Below are positions 15,393-22,758 of a stretch of 28,208 bases of DNA, piece by piece. Source of the DNA: JBGQAS01 sp964498605 (GTDB lineage: Bacteria > Chloroflexota > Anaerolineae > Anaerolineales > Anaerolineaceae); contig CAZCHK010000029.1 of the NCBI GenBank assembly GCA_964498605.1, forward strand, positions 1 through 28,208. The letters are read 5' to 3'. Position numbers and translations under genes: made by a program. How positions within the stretch are numbered: position 1 is the stretch's first letter; every line of letters begins with the position of its first letter. Below the pieces are notes generated by a model, which was given only the letters and a program-made list of their open reading frames with translations, had not been told where the DNA came from and searched no databases.

Positions 15393-16406
15393 TTAAGCTC
15401 CTGGAAAACAGTGTTGATAGGATTGGATGATCGTATCCAGCAATTGATCGTACTGCTCATCCACGATCTGCCGGGAGGGGTCAGCTTCGAACCAATCAAG
15501 ACATAAGCGTAATCCCCTGTACCAGGGTGTCGCGCAGTTGAACTCCGGGACAAAGCGCTTGATCTTGCTGTTATCAAAGACCAGGCTGTTGCTTTTATCA
15601 CCGATCAGCGAACCCGTGAATTCTTCGCGGTATGCCGCCAGCAGATCTGAAGGGATGTGCACGATATTGACCTCCCGATTCAAGGCGCTGAACAGTTCAT
15701 GGTAAATCTGGTTCCAGCTCAGCACCTCATCTGAGGTGATGTGAAACACTTCACCGACGGCGGATGGATTCCCCAATACTCCCAGCAATCCAACGGCAAA
15801 ATCCTCATTCCAGGTCATCACCCAGAGGGATGTCCCATCCCCCGGGACGATCAGTTTTTTCCCCTGTTTGATTCGCGCGACAGCCGTGTACGGGTGCTGC
15901 CAGCTGTTGACGGCGAGCGGGATTTGGGACGGCCCGTAGGTCAGAGAGGGGCGAACGATCGTTGCCGGAAAACCTCTTTCCCTGATCGCCCTTTGCAGCT
16001 GCTCTTCGCAGGCGATTTTTTCCCTGGAATACTGCCAGAATGGGTTTTCCAGCGGGGTGGCTTCCGTGACCAGGTAATTGACGGGTGGTTTGTGGTAGGC
16101 GCTGGCCGAGCTGATGAAAACATACTGATCGGTACGGCCGGTAAACAGGTCGATATCCCTCGAGACGTGTTCGGAGGTGAAGGCGATCCAATCCACGACG
16201 GCATCGAAATGGTCGTCATGCAGACACGCGCGCAGCTGGCCCAGGTCGCCGCGCATATCCGCACTTAGCAAACGCGCGCCAGCCGGGACTGGATAGGTGC
16301 CTGACCTGGCGCGGTTTAAAATCGTCAATTCGTGGCCGCGTGCGACCGCCAGTTCGGAACAGGCTGAGCTGATGAGCCCGGTACCGCCGATGAACAGGAT
16401 TTTCAT
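15393..16406 (-). CDS. NAD-dependent epimerase/dehydratase (extended SDR)
   Basis: The 337-residue extended SDR has the Rossmann motif FIGGTGLISS (6-14), VVDWIAF in place of the usual NxAA-type loop, FISSASAYHKPP with the catalytic Ser, and Y126-SRE-K130 as the catalytic YxxxK pair. It resembles the chloroplast CSP41/isoflavone-reductase-like branch of nucleotide-sugar epimerases. Members act on nucleotide sugars, or have lost activity and bind RNA. Which applies here cannot be read off. It lies 17 bases after the Eis-type gene and 6 bases before the propeller lipoprotein gene, all in one direction. Confidence 0.88.
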   Translation of the reverse strand: MKILFIGGTGLISSACSELAVARGHELTILNRARSGTYPVPAGARLLSADMRGDLGQLRACLHDDHFDAVVDWIAFTSEHVSRDIDLFTGRTDQYVFISSASAYHKPPVNYLVTEATPLENPFWQYSREKIACEEQLQRAIRERGFPATIVRPSLTYGPSQIPLAVNSWQHPYTAVARIKQGKKLIVPGDGTSLWVMTWNEDFAVGLLGVLGNPSAVGEVFHITSDEVLSWNQIYHELFSALNREVNIVHIPSDLLAAYREEFTGSLIGDKSNSLVFDNSKIKRFVPEFNCATPWYRGLRLCLDWFEADPSRQIVDEQYDQLLDTIIQSYQHCFPGA

Positions 16407-16423
16407 GATTCCTGCCGGCCTCG

Positions 16424-17605
16424 TTAAAATACTTCATGCATGTAAGGGACTTTGCCAGGAAACATGTTCTTCATGACTGCCTGAAGCTTTTCATTCATGT
16501 TTCCCCACCCGCGCAGGGTAATCAGCGCCGGGTCCACACTCCCTGCGATGAGAGCGGACAAACCCTGTATGCTCAGATGGCACTGGCCGGCAGCGGCTGG
16601 AGCGACCACCAGCTGGTGATCTGCGGATTTGAATTCCCATGTTCCGCTGTTCCACGGGCAGATGGGATCATCGAGCACTGCTGTGAAAGAACCTTCTCCG
16701 ACTTGCATACCCGATAGATTCTTCACATCCAGCACGCGGGTCATCGCAGGACGCACGGCAGAATCATAATGGATGCTGAGATCGGACCACCAGTTCTCCG
16801 GTGTCTCGTCCGGGGGGAGCCACAGCTCAACCTTTTCTGCCTGGTCCACGTGTCGGGCGATCCAGTTCAGCAGCATGTAGCGTGCTCTGATCGTCGCGTA
16901 ATAGAAGCGTGTCGCCAAAAAGGTGTATTTCGTCACCTCTTCGCCTTGGAGACGATACAGCATCAAGCCTTCTACTTTGCCTTCAAACTTTGCTGATGCA
17001 ACCCAGACAGCATTGCGATCCGCGGCGGTCTGGTCGCCAAATTCAAAGCACGCCATGCCGTGCCGCTGTTGACGCATGCCATCCAGGTAGGCGCGGTACA
17101 GTCCGTACCCCGGTCCGATGAGCTGCTGTTCAATTTCCCCGGCCAGTTCCAGATCGAGGATCGGGGACAGCGAGGAGGTTGTCAGATGGGCGATTTTCGT
17201 CAGGGGGTAGGCGACATACCCGAGCTTCTCGTAAAACGACTCACGAAAGGGATAAAGGTTGGAAAAGACCTGTCCTGCGCTGCGGGCGGCGGATAGCAAT
17301 TCGGAAATCACCCTGCTGCAGTATCTCTTTCTCCGCGCATCAGGTTTTGTGGACACTCCCCACACGCCAGAGGCAGGGTACTGCTTTCCACGGATGTTCA
17401 TTTGCATCGCTGTACTGGCCGCGATCGAAACCGGATCATCTCCCTCGAACAGGGCAAAACAGGTCACCCCTTTTCGATCTTTGACGTTCTTGATCCACTC
17501 TTCTTGATTGATGAGCGGAGGGGAGGCGTGAAGAGAATAGGAGTTCAGGCAGTACAAAGCATTGTACATTTCCTCTTCCTGTATTTCGCGAATCATGGTC
17601 TTCAT
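16424..17605 (-). CDS. Eis-like GNAT N-acetyltransferase
   Basis: The 393-residue protein has the three-part Eis architecture. It has an N-terminal GNAT domain (GVWGVSTKPDARRKRYCSRV is the acetyl-CoA loop), a second GNAT-like domain, and a C-terminal SCP2-like domain (about 290-393, ending GKVPYMHEVF). In mycobacterial Eis the terminal Phe carboxylate and a Tyr in the first domain are the catalytic pair. Here the protein also ends in Phe, and SFYEKLGYVAY offers a Tyr in the right part. Eis enzymes acetylate several amines of aminoglycosides or other polyamines. The natural substrate here is unknown. ATG at 17605 is chosen because AGGAGGT stands 8 bases upstream. TTG at 17608 is less likely. 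Confidence 0.88.
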   Translation of the reverse strand: MKTMIREIQEEEMYNALYCLNSYSLHASPPLINQEEWIKNVKDRKGVTCFALFEGDDPVSIAASTAMQMNIRGKQYPASGVWGVSTKPDARRKRYCSRVISELLSAARSAGQVFSNLYPFRESFYEKLGYVAYPLTKIAHLTTSSLSPILDLELAGEIEQQLIGPGYGLYRAYLDGMRQQRHGMACFEFGDQTAADRNAVWVASAKFEGKVEGLMLYRLQGEEVTKYTFLATRFYYATIRARYMLLNWIARHVDQAEKVELWLPPDETPENWWSDLSIHYDSAVRPAMTRVLDVKNLSGMQVGEGSFTAVLDDPICPWNSGTWEFKSADHQLVVAPAAAGQCHLSIQGLSALIAGSVDPALITLRGWGNMNEKLQAVMKNMFPGKVPYMHEVF

Positions 17606-17613
17606 CAAGTGAC

Positions 17614-17620
17614 ACCTCCT
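17614..17620 (-). promoter_or_regulatory. Consensus ribosome-binding site of the Eis-like gene
   Basis: AGGAGGT on the minus strand, 8 bases before ATG 17605, is the full anti-16S complement and the strongest ribosome site in the window. It fixes the start and suggests high translation of an internal operon gene. Confidence 0.8.
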
Positions 17621-17634
17621 GCTGCCAAGGGTTT

Positions 17635-18168
17635 TTACTCGTTTGCCTGACGAACTGCCTGCGTCAGGCGCTGTATGAATGTATCCGCAGCTTCCCCCTG
17701 CTGAAGACCAATGAATACCGTCCCCCTTTGAAGCATGGTTCGGGTTTGCGAGGTGATATCCAGGCCGTATTCTTCAATATCCAGCCGCTTACCCGCTTCC
17801 ATGGTGTGGTAACCGGTGTGCATCTGGGTCAGGTAGTGCAAAATGGCGTAAGGTTCGCTTTTTTCATCCCCCGGATCGACAGCCTGTACCAGCCACTTTG
17901 GCGTGAGGATACAGGCCATACGCTGGACTTGAGGAATTTTTTCGAAGAGGTGCATTTTGCGTACTTTTGTGGATTCCGTCTCGATGCAGCAGGTGACATC
18001 GAGTTCCTCGTTTGCTTCCAGCATTACTTTTTCAACGGCGGCCTGTAATTCGGGCCGGATCTCGCTGAAAGCACATATTTTTGATTTCCTTTCCCAGTAC
18101 TTCTTCATCAAACGATGCCTTTCTATGAAAAACGCAATTTCTCTCTGCTTGAACTGTGACGCCTCCAT
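17635..18168 (-). CDS. Hypothetical protein, PH-like beta domain
   Basis: This protein has 177 residues, or 157 if ATG 18108 (MKKYWERKSKICAF), which has GAAAGG upstream, is the true start. It has no signal peptide or membrane segment. The middle is rich in alternating beta-strand patterns (TKVRKMHLFEKIPQVQRMAC, ILTPKWLVQAVDPGDEKSEP, YGLDITSQTRTMLQRGTVFI) and closes with an amphipathic helix (DTFIQRLTQAVRQANE). That resembles a bacterial PH-like fold. This is an inference from pattern, not a recognised family. Two adjacent Cys (TCCIETES) are notable. The longer frame starts 10 bases after the purA stop, so it is probably co-transcribed with hpt and purA, but no purine function is implied. Confidence 0.7.
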   Translation of the reverse strand: MEASQFKQREIAFFIERHRLMKKYWERKSKICAFSEIRPELQAAVEKVMLEANEELDVTCCIETESTKVRKMHLFEKIPQVQRMACILTPKWLVQAVDPGDEKSEPYAILHYLTQMHTGYHTMEAGKRLDIEEYGLDITSQTRTMLQRGTVFIGLQQGEAADTFIQRLTQAVRQANE

Positions 18169-18178
18169 ATTGATGCGG

Positions 18179-19480
18179 CTAGCCAGTTCTGGTAATCACG
18201 GCAGACCTTTCCGGGCCAACGGAAATGTTGGAGACGGGAACGCCCAGGTAGTCCTGGATGAACAGGACATACTTCTGCGCTTCTTTCGGCAGCTCTGAAA
18301 AGGACCTACAGGTGCTGATATCCGCCTGCCACCCGGGGAGCTCTTCGTAGACTGGCGTGCAGCGCGAGAGGCGCAGCGCGCTGGCGGAGAAATTCAGATT
18401 CCGGATCGTCTTTCCACCCTGCTTGTACGCCACGCACACAGGAATGCCTGGCAGTCCGGACAGGACATCCAGCTTGGTCAGGAACAGCTGGCTGAAGTGA
18501 TTGACTTCGTGCGCGTACTGCAGCAGCATCAGGTCGAGCCAGCCGACGCGCCGGGGACGCCCGGTGGTGGTGCCGAACTCGTCCCAGGGGTTTGCTCCCG
18601 TTCCGCGCAAGGTGTCCCCCAAAGAGCCTTCCTGCTCGCTGGGGAAGGGACCAGAACCCACCCGGGTCTGAATGGCCTTGGCCACGCCGATGACATCGCG
18701 AACCGGCTGAACGCCAATACCCAGGCCGCTGAAGATCCCCGCGGAAGTTGTGCTGGAGCTGGTCACGAAAGGATAGGTACCCTGCTCAACATCCAAAAGC
18801 GTTCCCTGCGCGCCTTCTGCCAGAACTGTCTTGCCGTGATCCAGGGCTTGCTGCATCAGCGGGCCAATCCGGCAGACGAATGGGCGCAGCAGCCGGGCGC
18901 ACTGCAGATATTCATCCAGCATCACGGCCGTATCCATTCCGGGCTGGTGATACCAGTCAACGAGCAGACGGTTCACGTCCTCGAAATGCGCACGCAGGCG
19001 CTCGGCGAACAGATCCGCGTCAAGCATTTCGCCGGCGCGCAGCCCGCGGCGGGAGACCTTGTCTGCGTAAGCCGGACCAATCCCGCGGCAGGTCGTGCCG
19101 ATCTGCGCTTTTCCAAGGAAGGCTTCCTGGGCGGCGTCCAGCAGCCGATGTGCCGGGGTGATCAGCTGTGCGGCATCGGAAATGAAGAGGCGCTTGGGTG
19201 TGATCTCAATGCCTGCTTCCCGCAGCATGGCGATCTCATCGACCAGGGTATTGAGGTTGAGCACCATGCCGTTGCCGAGGACACCCTGAACATGGGGGTG
19301 AATGATGCCGGAGGGGATGATGTGAAGCTTGTAGATCTTTCCGCTGACAGTGACGGTGTGGCCGGCGTTATCGCCGCCGTTGAAACGGGCGACAATGTGC
19401 GCCTTCTCTGCAAAGGAATCAACAACCCTGCCTTTTCCCTCGTCCCCCCATTGCGCGCCGATGATGATATCCAGCGGCAT
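18179..19480 (-). CDS. purA: Adenylosuccinate synthetase
   Basis: The 433-residue enzyme matches the family over its full length. QWGDEGKGR (10-18) is the GTP loop with catalytic D13. FNGGDNAGHTV (33-43) carries H41. TTCRGIGPAYADKVSRRGLR, VLAEGAQGTLLDVEQGTYPF and TTGRPRRVGWLD are further signatures, and SVGPERSAVI is near the C-terminus. It makes adenylosuccinate from IMP, aspartate and GTP, the first committed step to AMP, in the cytoplasm. It starts 4 bases after the hpt stop with a GGGG ribosome site. Together with Hpt upstream and PurB at the left edge, it completes hypoxanthine to AMP. No truncation or odd residue was seen. Confidence 0.97.
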   Translation of the reverse strand: MPLDIIIGAQWGDEGKGRVVDSFAEKAHIVARFNGGDNAGHTVTVSGKIYKLHIIPSGIIHPHVQGVLGNGMVLNLNTLVDEIAMLREAGIEITPKRLFISDAAQLITPAHRLLDAAQEAFLGKAQIGTTCRGIGPAYADKVSRRGLRAGEMLDADLFAERLRAHFEDVNRLLVDWYHQPGMDTAVMLDEYLQCARLLRPFVCRIGPLMQQALDHGKTVLAEGAQGTLLDVEQGTYPFVTSSSTTSAGIFSGLGIGVQPVRDVIGVAKAIQTRVGSGPFPSEQEGSLGDTLRGTGANPWDEFGTTTGRPRRVGWLDLMLLQYAHEVNHFSQLFLTKLDVLSGLPGIPVCVAYKQGGKTIRNLNFSASALRLSRCTPVYEELPGWQADISTCRSFSELPKEAQKYVLFIQDYLGVPVSNISVGPERSAVITRTG

Positions 19481-19484
19481 GACC

Positions 19485-20045
19485 CTACCCCGCGCCTTTC
19501 GACAGGTCGATCGAGGCGATGTACGGCAGGTTGCGCCCCTTTTCGTCGTAATCCAGGCCGTAGCCCACCACGAAGTAATCCGGGATGCTGAAACCCAGGT
19601 AATCGATGTGTGTTTGCACCTGGTGGCGGTCGGGTTTATCCAGCAGGGCGCACACTTTCAAACTGTTCGGCTCACGGTCCAGGAGCAGCTTGCGCACTGT
19701 GCGGATGGTGTAGCCGGTGTCCACGATGTCGTCGATCAGGATGACGTCCCAGCCGCGGATGTTGGTCTTGTGGTCAGCGTCAATGCGCACAAAGCCGCTG
19801 GATTCGGATTTGCTGTAGGAGGAGATGGACATGAAGTCCATGGAAATGGGGCGGCAGATCTCGCGCATGAGATCGGTGAGGAAAACTACGCTGCCGCGCA
19901 GCAGCCCCAGTAGCAGCAGTTTTTCGGATTGCCGGTAATCCCGGGTGAGCTGGGCGCCCAGGTCTTTCACGCGAGACTGGATGTCTTGTTCGGGAATGAT
20001 GACCTTGTCAATGAAGGGATAAGGGAAGGGGCGTTGTGATTCCAT
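19485..20045 (-). CDS. hpt: Hypoxanthine (guanine) phosphoribosyltransferase
   Basis: The type I phosphoribosyltransferase has about 186 residues. The PRPP loop VILIDDIVDTGYT is at about 101-112. An LLRGSVVFLTDLMREI segment contains the flexible-loop entry, MDFMSISSYS precedes the mobile loop, and PDYFVVGYGLDYDEKGRNLP is the C-terminal base-binding region with the Lys/Phe-type contacts. It salvages hypoxanthine, and probably guanine, to IMP/GMP with PRPP. The start is set at ATG 20045 because AGAAAG stands 6 bases upstream. The earlier ATG at 20051 abuts that site and is unlikely. It is the first gene of a minus-strand unit continuing into purA, with a consensus -10 about 50 bases upstream. 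Confidence 0.95.
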   Translation of the reverse strand: MESQRPFPYPFIDKVIIPEQDIQSRVKDLGAQLTRDYRQSEKLLLLGLLRGSVVFLTDLMREICRPISMDFMSISSYSKSESSGFVRIDADHKTNIRGWDVILIDDIVDTGYTIRTVRKLLLDREPNSLKVCALLDKPDRHQVQTHIDYLGFSIPDYFVVGYGLDYDEKGRNLPYIASIDLSKGAG

Positions 20046-20093
20046 GGGCATCTTTCTAATTGCGGGTAAGTTGTATAGATAACCAACTGATTA

Positions 20094-20099
20094 ATTATA
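20094..20099 (-). promoter_or_regulatory. Probable -10 box upstream of hpt-purA
   Basis: A perfect TATAAT on the minus strand, about 50 bases before the hpt start, lies in an AT-rich 150-base gap. The -35 position (TTCCTC at 16 bases) is poor, so strength and sigma factor are open. Confidence 0.45.
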
Positions 20100-20201
20100 C
20101 GGTCGAATTGATTTTGAGGAAGTCCATAATAAAAAGAAGTATGAAAACACTCTCATACCAAAAAGCAGCTTCTGTGCTGAAGACGGAAACAAGACCCATG
20201 C

Positions 20202-20627
20202 TCAGAGCATTTTTGTGAGAAAGTGGCGCTTGTGTCCGGCAGGAAAATCCGGCAGAACACCAAATTCCTTGTAGCCATGCTTTTTGTAGAAATCCGGGGC
20301 TTGAAAGCTGAACGTATCCAGATAGGATCGTTTTGCTCCGCGTTTACGGGCTTCCTCCTCGGCAGCTTTTAACAAACGGGTTCCGTAGCCCTTATTGCGC
20401 AGGTCCTCCCGCAGCCACATCAGGTCGATGTACAGCCAATCCCAGTAAATCTGGGCGACAATTCCTCCCACAACAACCTGGCCGGGATCATACACGGCAA
20501 AACAGATCGTCTGACCTTTCTGAGGTCCGCCCTTCTGGTCGTTGAACTCGTTGATGCCCTGCCCGATGATGCCCCAGGCGGATTCGGCTGGTTTATCAAC
20601 GTACGCAATGTTGTATTTGGTTTGCAT
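20202..20627 (-). CDS. GNAT family N-acetyltransferase
   Basis: The 141-residue single-domain GNAT has motif A YIDLMWLREDLRNKGYG followed by TRLLKAAEEEARKRGAKRSY, with the acetyl-CoA pyrophosphate loop RNKGYG. The C-terminal strand and helix are DTFSFQAPDFYKKHGYKEFG. It transfers acetyl from acetyl-CoA to an unknown amine. The residue pattern QAPxFYxKxGY is common in this superfamily and does not define the substrate. GGAG 6 bases before the ATG supports the start. It stands alone between the hpt promoter region and the DUF6429 gene, with about 60-150 bases on either side. Confidence 0.88.
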   Translation of the reverse strand: MQTKYNIAYVDKPAESAWGIIGQGINEFNDQKGGPQKGQTICFAVYDPGQVVVGGIVAQIYWDWLYIDLMWLREDLRNKGYGTRLLKAAEEEARKRGAKRSYLDTFSFQAPDFYKKHGYKEFGVLPDFPAGHKRHFLTKML

Positions 20628-20685
20628 TCAATCTCCTCTACATATATAGATTCAAGAAGCACTCAACGCATGAGCAGTGAAGGTT

Positions 20686-20919
20686 TCAAGTTCCAAAATA
20701 ATTCTGGAACAATTCCCTGGATAAAGCCGCACCCGGTTCAGAAAGAAGGACCGTGGGACTTTTTTCGTGCGGGTCGCCAATGTATCCTTTTGCGTGCAGC
20801 CGGTCAAGAACTTCCCAGTTCAGACCTTTCCAGGCACGGGTGCCATACTGGTCGCTGGAGCTGGTCAGGTAAAGCAGCGCCAGTACCATATCGTCGACCT
20901 TGTCCTTGTCGTATTCCAT
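20686..20919 (-). CDS. DUF6429 family small protein
   Basis: The 77-residue protein begins MEYDKDKVDDMVLALLYLTS, followed by DQYGTRAWKGLNWEVLDRLH and AKGYIGDPHEKSPTVLLSE, which is the DUF6429 pattern from memory. It is predicted to be mostly helical, soluble and cytoplasmic, and no function is known for the family. I use ATG 20919, not the upstream 21027, because AGGAAGA lies just before it and the family starts there. The extra upstream residues (MSRLSSSKGAFL) would run over the SDR terminator. It follows the SDR gene on the same strand but behind that terminator, so it probably has its own promoter in the AT-rich 70 bases upstream. Confidence 0.8.
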   Translation of the reverse strand: MEYDKDKVDDMVLALLYLTSSSDQYGTRAWKGLNWEVLDRLHAKGYIGDPHEKSPTVLLSEPGAALSRELFQNYFGT

Positions 20920-20992
20920 GATCGTCTTCCTGTTTTTATCCATAAATAATGACAAATAAATATGAATTGCATTATCTGGATAATTATTGCAC

Positions 20993-21022
20993 AAAAAAGC
21001 GCCTTTCGATGAAGAAAGGCGC
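20993..21022 (-). terminator. Intrinsic terminator of the SDR gene
   Basis: On the minus strand GCGCCTTTC and GAAAGGCGC form a perfect 9-bp stem with a 6-base loop, followed by TTTTTT. It lies 20 bases past the SDR stop. This is the clearest terminator in the window. Confidence 0.95.
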
Positions 21023-21041
21023 GACAATTCGCAGAGTTTTG

Positions 21042-21842
21042 CTAGAGCTTCAACAGCGCTCCCATCTGGGAGTAGATGATGTGCGTGGATTTTTTCGGCA
21101 TCAACCTGTAAAGCAGGTCCATCATTTTGGCATCGCTGCCGACAAAGATCCTGAACCGATTTTTCTCGATCCCCCGCACCATAAGCTCAGCGGCGCGCGG
21201 GGCAGTGGTCATTTTCATCTTGGGCGACGCTTCGATCTTTTTGGTCACCGCGCCTGAATTGGCAGCAATGTTCGTGGCGATCGCGCCGGGGAAGATGATC
21301 GATACACGCACGTTGGTATCGAGCAGTTCGGAGTACAGTCCTTCCGTGAAAAGCTTCACGGCAGCTTTTGACGCCCCGTAGATGGTCTGGCCGGGTACCG
21401 GCACGTAACCGCCCATGCTGGAAACATTGGCAATCACACCTTCGGGTCTCTGCAGGAGCAGCGGAAGGAAGGTTTTCGTCATGTACAGTGTCCCATACAA
21501 GTTCACGTCGAGGACTTTCTCGATATTCTCGTAGGGCAGCTCATTGAAGCGGACAAAGCGCTGAATGATCCCGGCGCAGTTGATCAGGCCGTCAACCTGC
21601 TGGTGTTTTGCCAGGACGGCTTCAGGCAGCTTCTCGACTGCTTGTTTATCCGTGATATCCAGGATGTGCGTGCTGAGATTTACGGCTGCCGCGCCTGATA
21701 ATTCACGCGTCTGCTGCAATCCCTTTTCATCGATATCCACAGAGGCAACGCGGGCACCTGTTTGCAGAAGCTTGATGACCAGCTCCCGGCCTATGCCATT
21801 ACCACTGCCTGTCACAACAATGACTTTATTCTTAAGCTGCAT
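21042..21842 (-). CDS. Short-chain dehydrogenase/reductase
   Basis: The 266-residue classical SDR has cofactor loop TGSGNGIG (11-18), aspartate after strand 2 (VASVDID, favouring NAD), LINCAGI, NVSSMGGY with catalytic Ser, and Y155-GAS-K159. The region after it (FPGAIATNIAAN) is the usual PG motif. It oxidises or reduces an unknown alcohol or ketone. The C-terminal tail (LLYRLMPKKSTHIIYSQMGA) is the longer helical tail seen in the fatty-acyl/DltE-like SDR branch and may touch membrane or lipid substrates, which is an inference. GAGGAACCC precedes the ATG. A strong terminator closes it, so it is a single-gene unit. Confidence 0.92.
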   Translation of the reverse strand: MQLKNKVIVVTGSGNGIGRELVIKLLQTGARVASVDIDEKGLQQTRELSGAAAVNLSTHILDITDKQAVEKLPEAVLAKHQQVDGLINCAGIIQRFVRFNELPYENIEKVLDVNLYGTLYMTKTFLPLLLQRPEGVIANVSSMGGYVPVPGQTIYGASKAAVKLFTEGLYSELLDTNVRVSIIFPGAIATNIAANSGAVTKKIEASPKMKMTTAPRAAELMVRGIEKNRFRIFVGSDAKMMDLLYRLMPKKSTHIIYSQMGALLKL

Positions 21843-21981
21843 GGGTTCCTCTTTTCTAGGATATGGATTGAGTATATGACAAATAAGATAATAAAAGTCA
21901 TAATAAAGAGAAATTAACCGAATGATAATACTTTAAGCCAATAGGAGGCAACCAGAGGATGCCTTGGAAAAGAGAATGAAG

Positions 21982-22304
21982 TTAACGACCAGGAGGGCGA
22001 AAGTCCACCTCCATGTTGACTGCCTTGCCCGTCTCCTCCGGCGTGAGCAGTGGAACAGCCCTGATGCGGAAGGTTCCGCTGGCATTGCCCGCCAGTGTCA
22101 CCGCAGTGGCGCTGATGGAATCCGGAAGGTCGACAATGATGTAGAAATCCTGCCCAGCATGGGCTTAGTAAAAGGATTCCAGTGAGCCACCTGCGCTTGC
22201 GAGTGTTTGCAGCGCCACGCCATTTGTGCACAGATCCCCCTTCCTCCAGTAAACTTCGATACCCTTCAGCAGTGTAGGAACCCCAAAAACAAGTACTTTT
22301 GCAT
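21982..22304 (-). pseudogene. Decayed GYD-domain protein (COG4274)
   Basis: Three pieces of one gene lie in order on the minus strand. A GGAGGTGG ribosome site precedes ATG 22304 and MQKYLFLG. After a 1-base slip at the CCCC run 22281-22284 comes SYTAEGYRSLLEEGGSVHK. After a second slip near 22215-22230 comes ALQTLASAGGSLESFY. An in-frame TAA (22165-22167) follows, and the same frame continues AHAGQDFYIIVDLPDSISAT to an end in VDFRPPGR at TAA 21982-21984. Joined, this is about 107 residues with the GYD pattern (SYTAEG, GGSLESFY, DLPD). The ribosome site and domain order show that it was once a gene. Three separate lesions in 320 bases favour real decay over sequencing error. Confidence 0.8.
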
Positions 22305-22391
22305 CGGCCACCTCCATACGATCAGCAATTTGAAGCTTTTTTCTGGATGATGCCGTGATGATACTGTCATTACAATCAAATCTCCAATGCC

Positions 22392-22652
22392 TCATGCAGA
22401 GACGTATCTGCGGCAGCGGTTGCAGGTAAAGTTCCAGTTCGTCAGTCCTGGTGTGAATCAGATGAAATTTTGATGTCGCTGTGGCGAGATAGATGATTTT
22501 GCGATGATGCCAACCTGCACCATGGCAATGTCAGCAGAGCCGCATAGGGAGCGATCTGGAAAGGATTCACTTTCATAATGCGCGATCTGCTCCTTGATAC
22601 CTGGATGCTGTGATTCCATGTCTTCCATTCTCTCTTGACTCACTTTGAGCAT
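22392..22652 (-). pseudogene. Decayed small zinc-ribbon protein
   Basis: From ATG 22652 (AGGAAG upstream) the frame reads MLKVSQERMEDMESQHPG, then DRSLCGSADIAMVQVGII. Near 22495-22501 the frame slips to IIYLATATSKFHLI, and near 22450-22456 it slips again to PGLTNWNFTCNRCRRYVSA with TGA at 22392-22394. The C-terminal CNRC and the single CG of the first knuckle look like a two-knuckle zinc ribbon. Arg in DRSLCG sits where the first Cys of a CxxC would be, and CGC is one transition from TGC. Frameshifts plus a lost ligand suggest a dead gene. It lies beside the dead GYD gene. I cannot name the family. Confidence 0.6.
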
Positions 22653-22758
22653 ATCCGCACTTCCTGGGGTAAAAAAACGCGACCTGAACAATCCGCTTCC
22701 GGGTTGCGATGTATTCGATTGTACCGCTGATATTTTTTAATGAAATGTCAGGATCGAT

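Noticed and set aside
18497..19591. 364-codon plus-strand frame opposite purA and the end of hpt
   Set aside because: purA and hpt are unambiguous on the minus strand and this frame spans both, so it is a shadow.
20160..20185. Possible terminator after the GNAT gene
   Set aside because: Only a 4-bp stem (CAGC/GCTG) precedes a short T-run on the minus strand, which is too weak.
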